Positions 62,517 to 64,000 of a stretch of DNA of 64,000 nucleotides are shown here, piece after piece; positions within the stretch are counted from its first letter, which is position 1; each line of letters begins with the position of its first letter. Location of the stretch: NCBI RefSeq assembly GCF_900105415.1, contig NZ_FNSM01000001.1, positions 4,942,501 through 5,006,500 of the forward strand, read 5' to 3'. A program made the translations under genes and the position numbers. The notes below the pieces were generated by a model that was not told where the DNA came from, made no database searches, and worked only from the letters and a program-made list of their open reading frames with translations. The DNA is from Streptomyces sp. TLI_105 (lineage in GTDB: Bacteria; Actinomycetota; Actinomycetes; Streptomycetales; Streptomycetaceae).

Positions 62517-63437
62517 ATGGCGGAACTGCTAGACGACCATCCCACCCTCTCCACCGTCCCCGCTGCCGCCGACGTGCCCACGCCCCCGGACCCACCGCCG
62601 CTCGACGAGACGGCCCGGGCCCGCGCCCTCCTGGCCGCCCAGCCCGTCACCGAGGGCCACACCGACCTCCCCGAGTCCCTCGACCCCGAGGACCTCCCGC
62701 CCGTCCGCGCCGGAGAGACCGGGGCCCAGCTCTGGTCCCTGCACGTCGAGGCGGACGAGGGCGTCCTCGGGACCCTGCGGCGGATCGACTCCGTCCGTGC
62801 CCTCGTCGCCACCTGCCCCGAGGACCTGCGCCTCGCGTACACCTCGTCCGAGCTGGCCGACGCCCGCAACTGCGGCCGCGTCGCCGCCCTGCTCGGCCCG
62901 GTCGGCTGGACGGCGCTCGGCGGTTCGGCCGCCACCCTGCGGGCCTACCACGCCCTGGGCGTACGGGCCGTGAACCTCACCTGCTTCGACCGCTTCGCCC
63001 GCGACGCCGTACGGGAGATGAACCGCATCGGCCTGGCCGTGGACCTCTCCGGCGCCGACCCGGACACGGTCCGCAGCGCCCTCGCGGTCACCCGTGCCCC
63101 CGCCCTGCTGACCAGGGCGGCCCCGGAGACCCTGCCGGACGACGTCCTGCGCCTCCTCGGCCAGAACGGCGCCGTCCTCATGGTCACCGTCACCGAGGAC
63201 CCGGCGGCCGCCGCCGACGCCCTGGACCGGGTACGGGCGGGGGCGGGCCCGCAGTGCGTCGGCGTCTCCCGCACCACCGTCCCGGCCGTCGGCTACGTGC
63301 CGCTCTTCGCCGAGCTGCTCCGCCGCGGCTGGACCGCGCAGGAGCTGGTCGGCCTCGCCCACGCCAATGCCACCCGGGTGCTGCGGGGGACGGAGTTCCT
63401 GGCCCGGACGAACCGGATCCGGCCGGCAGCGGCCTGA
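62517..63437 (+). CDS. degenerate M19 dipeptidase paralogue (probable pseudoenzyme)
   Basis: A 306-residue protein alignable to the preceding dipeptidase but about 95 residues shorter. His48 and Asp50 (EGHTDLP) remain. The bridging Glu region reads LGPVGWT, the His of VDLSH is Gly (VDLSGADP), FSHSSSR has become LTRAAPE, and GGDYDG is replaced by VSRTTVP. Four of five metal-ligand positions are thus lost while the frame and codon bias stay intact. It is likely a conserved non-catalytic protein, perhaps a regulator or partner of the active enzyme, rather than a decayed pseudogene. Confidence 0.8.
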   Translation: MAELLDDHPTLSTVPAAADVPTPPDPPPLDETARARALLAAQPVTEGHTDLPESLDPEDLPPVRAGETGAQLWSLHVEADEGVLGTLRRIDSVRALVATCPEDLRLAYTSSELADARNCGRVAALLGPVGWTALGGSAATLRAYHALGVRAVNLTCFDRFARDAVREMNRIGLAVDLSGADPDTVRSALAVTRAPALLTRAAPETLPDDVLRLLGQNGAVLMVTVTEDPAAAADALDRVRAGAGPQCVGVSRTTVPAVGYVPLFAELLRRGWTAQELVGLAHANATRVLRGTEFLARTNRIRPAAA

Positions 63438-63449
63438 CCGCGGGAACGC

Positions 63450-63483
63450 GAGAGGGGCGCACCGCCGTCGGTGCGCCCCTCTC
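63450..63483. terminator. bidirectional terminator
   Basis: A perfect 14-bp stem GAGAGGGGCGCACC (63450-63463) with GGTGCGCCCCTCTC (63470-63483) and a 6-base loop, between convergent genes. Confidence 0.85.
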
Positions 63484-63501
63484 CCACGTGTCCGGCCGGG
63501 C

Positions 63502-64000
63502 TCAAGCCGTCGGGCGGCCCATCGCCCGGTACGTCCAGCCGGCCGCCCGCCACCGCTCCCCGTCGAGGGCGTTGCGGCCGTCGAGGACCACCCGAGCCGA
63601 GGCGACCCCGGCCAGCTCCGCCGGGTCGAGCTCGCGGAACTCGCGCCATTCGGTCAGGTGCAGCACCACGTCCGCCCCGCGCACCGCCTCCAGGGCGGAG
63701 GAGGCGTAGCCGAGGGTCGGGAAGACCCGGCGGGCGTTCTCCATGCCCTTCGGGTCGTAGACGGTCACCTGGCCGCCCTGGAGGTGTATCTGGCCGGCCA
63801 CGTTCAGGGCGGGGGAGTCGCGGACGTCGTCCGAGTCCGGCTTGAAGGTGGCGCCGAGCACGGCGACCCGGCGGCCCAGGAAGGTGGACCCGCCGAGGGC
63901 CTCGCGGGCCATCTCGACCATCTGGCCGCGCCGCCGCATGTTGATCGAGTCGATCTCGCGGAGGAAGGTCAGGGCCTGGTCGGCGCCCAGCTCGCCCGCG
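63502..64000 (-). CDS. UDP-glucose/GDP-mannose 6-dehydrogenase, C-terminal part
   Basis: The gene runs off the right edge; about 165 C-terminal residues are visible. The central dimerisation helix (QALTFLREIDSINMRRRGQMVEMAREALGG) is followed by the Rossmann domain VAVLGATFKPDSDDVRDSPAL. That motif (GATFKPDSDDVRDSPA) is diagnostic of UDP-sugar dehydrogenases, which oxidise UDP-glucose to UDP-glucuronate. The catalytic Cys lies outside the window. It should feed sugar acids into cell-surface polymers. Which sugar is used cannot be settled from this part. Confidence 0.88.
   Translation of the reverse strand, partial: AGELGADQALTFLREIDSINMRRRGQMVEMAREALGGSTFLGRRVAVLGATFKPDSDDVRDSPALNVAGQIHLQGGQVTVYDPKGMENARRVFPTLGYASSALEAVRGADVVLHLTEWREFRELDPAELAGVASARVVLDGRNALDGERWRAAGWTYRAMGRPTA

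Overview
The window is a stretch of Streptomyces chromosome core. The DNA is very GC-rich with strong third-position GC in coding frames. Start codons are a mix of ATG, GTG and TTG, and several genes appear leaderless. It carries bldA, the tRNA-Leu(UAA) characteristic of streptomycetes, together with two resuscitation-promoting-factor-type muralytic enzymes, divIC, a SigB-family sigma factor with its partner-switch genes, and a sortase-anchored surface operon. From memory, the gene order eno - divIC - DUF501 - ppx - ndh - cfa - ABC pair - bldA - ... - hutU ... sigI - RR/HK - purK/purE matches the S. coelicolor SCO31xx-SCO305x region. That was not checked here, and no phage, transposase or CRISPR was found.

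Layout. 1-13 kb: the C-terminal part of HelR (rifamycin-resistance RNA polymerase recycling factor), a VOC protein, GNATs, a PadR/HAAS pair, DUF2625, a YfhO-type membrane glycosyltransferase divergent from a GT2 polyprenyl-phosphate glycosyltransferase, a SurA-like lipoprotein with MazG, and a flavohemoprotein divergent from a cytochrome P450. 13-21 kb: two LysM/transglycosylase Rpf enzymes, the second behind a clear c-di-AMP (ydaO-type) riboswitch, followed by enolase, DivIC, DUF501, Ppx/GppA and an NDH-2 preceded by Rex-like palindromes. 21-30 kb: a cyclopropane-fatty-acid-synthase-like methyltransferase, an ABC exporter pair, bldA, a degenerate alpha/beta hydrolase, a Bax-inhibitor-1 protein, and a TetR/hydrolase divergent pair with two perfect operators. 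30-40 kb: thiolase, SGNH hydrolase, cystathionine beta-synthase, an RpiR regulator, a four-gene roadblock/PATAN operon and a fold-type III PLP decarboxylase.

40-46 kb is a histidine-utilisation operon. HutU, an M20 amidohydrolase, HutF and HutI give the formylglutamate branch of histidine breakdown; the M20 enzyme may be the missing N-formylglutamate deformylase. 46-51 kb carries LysE and HD proteins, small conserved proteins, and a SigI-type sigma factor divergent from its STAS antagonist and anti-sigma kinase. 50.6-54.8 kb is a translationally coupled four-gene operon for secreted surface proteins. Two of them end in sortase signals (LPKTG and LAHTG), and a beta-rich domain of about 120 residues occurs three times. 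This is the least explained system in the window.

54.8-64 kb: a POT peptide transporter, a leaderless OmpR-type two-component system, GtrA, purK-purE, an M19 dipeptidase followed by a tandem paralogue that has lost most of its metal ligands, and the 3' end of a UDP-glucose 6-dehydrogenase gene. Intergenic DNA holds many perfect hairpin terminators. It also holds a 213-bp composite palindrome (32288-32500) whose half-unit recurs inside the hut operon (44582-44634) with compensatory base changes.
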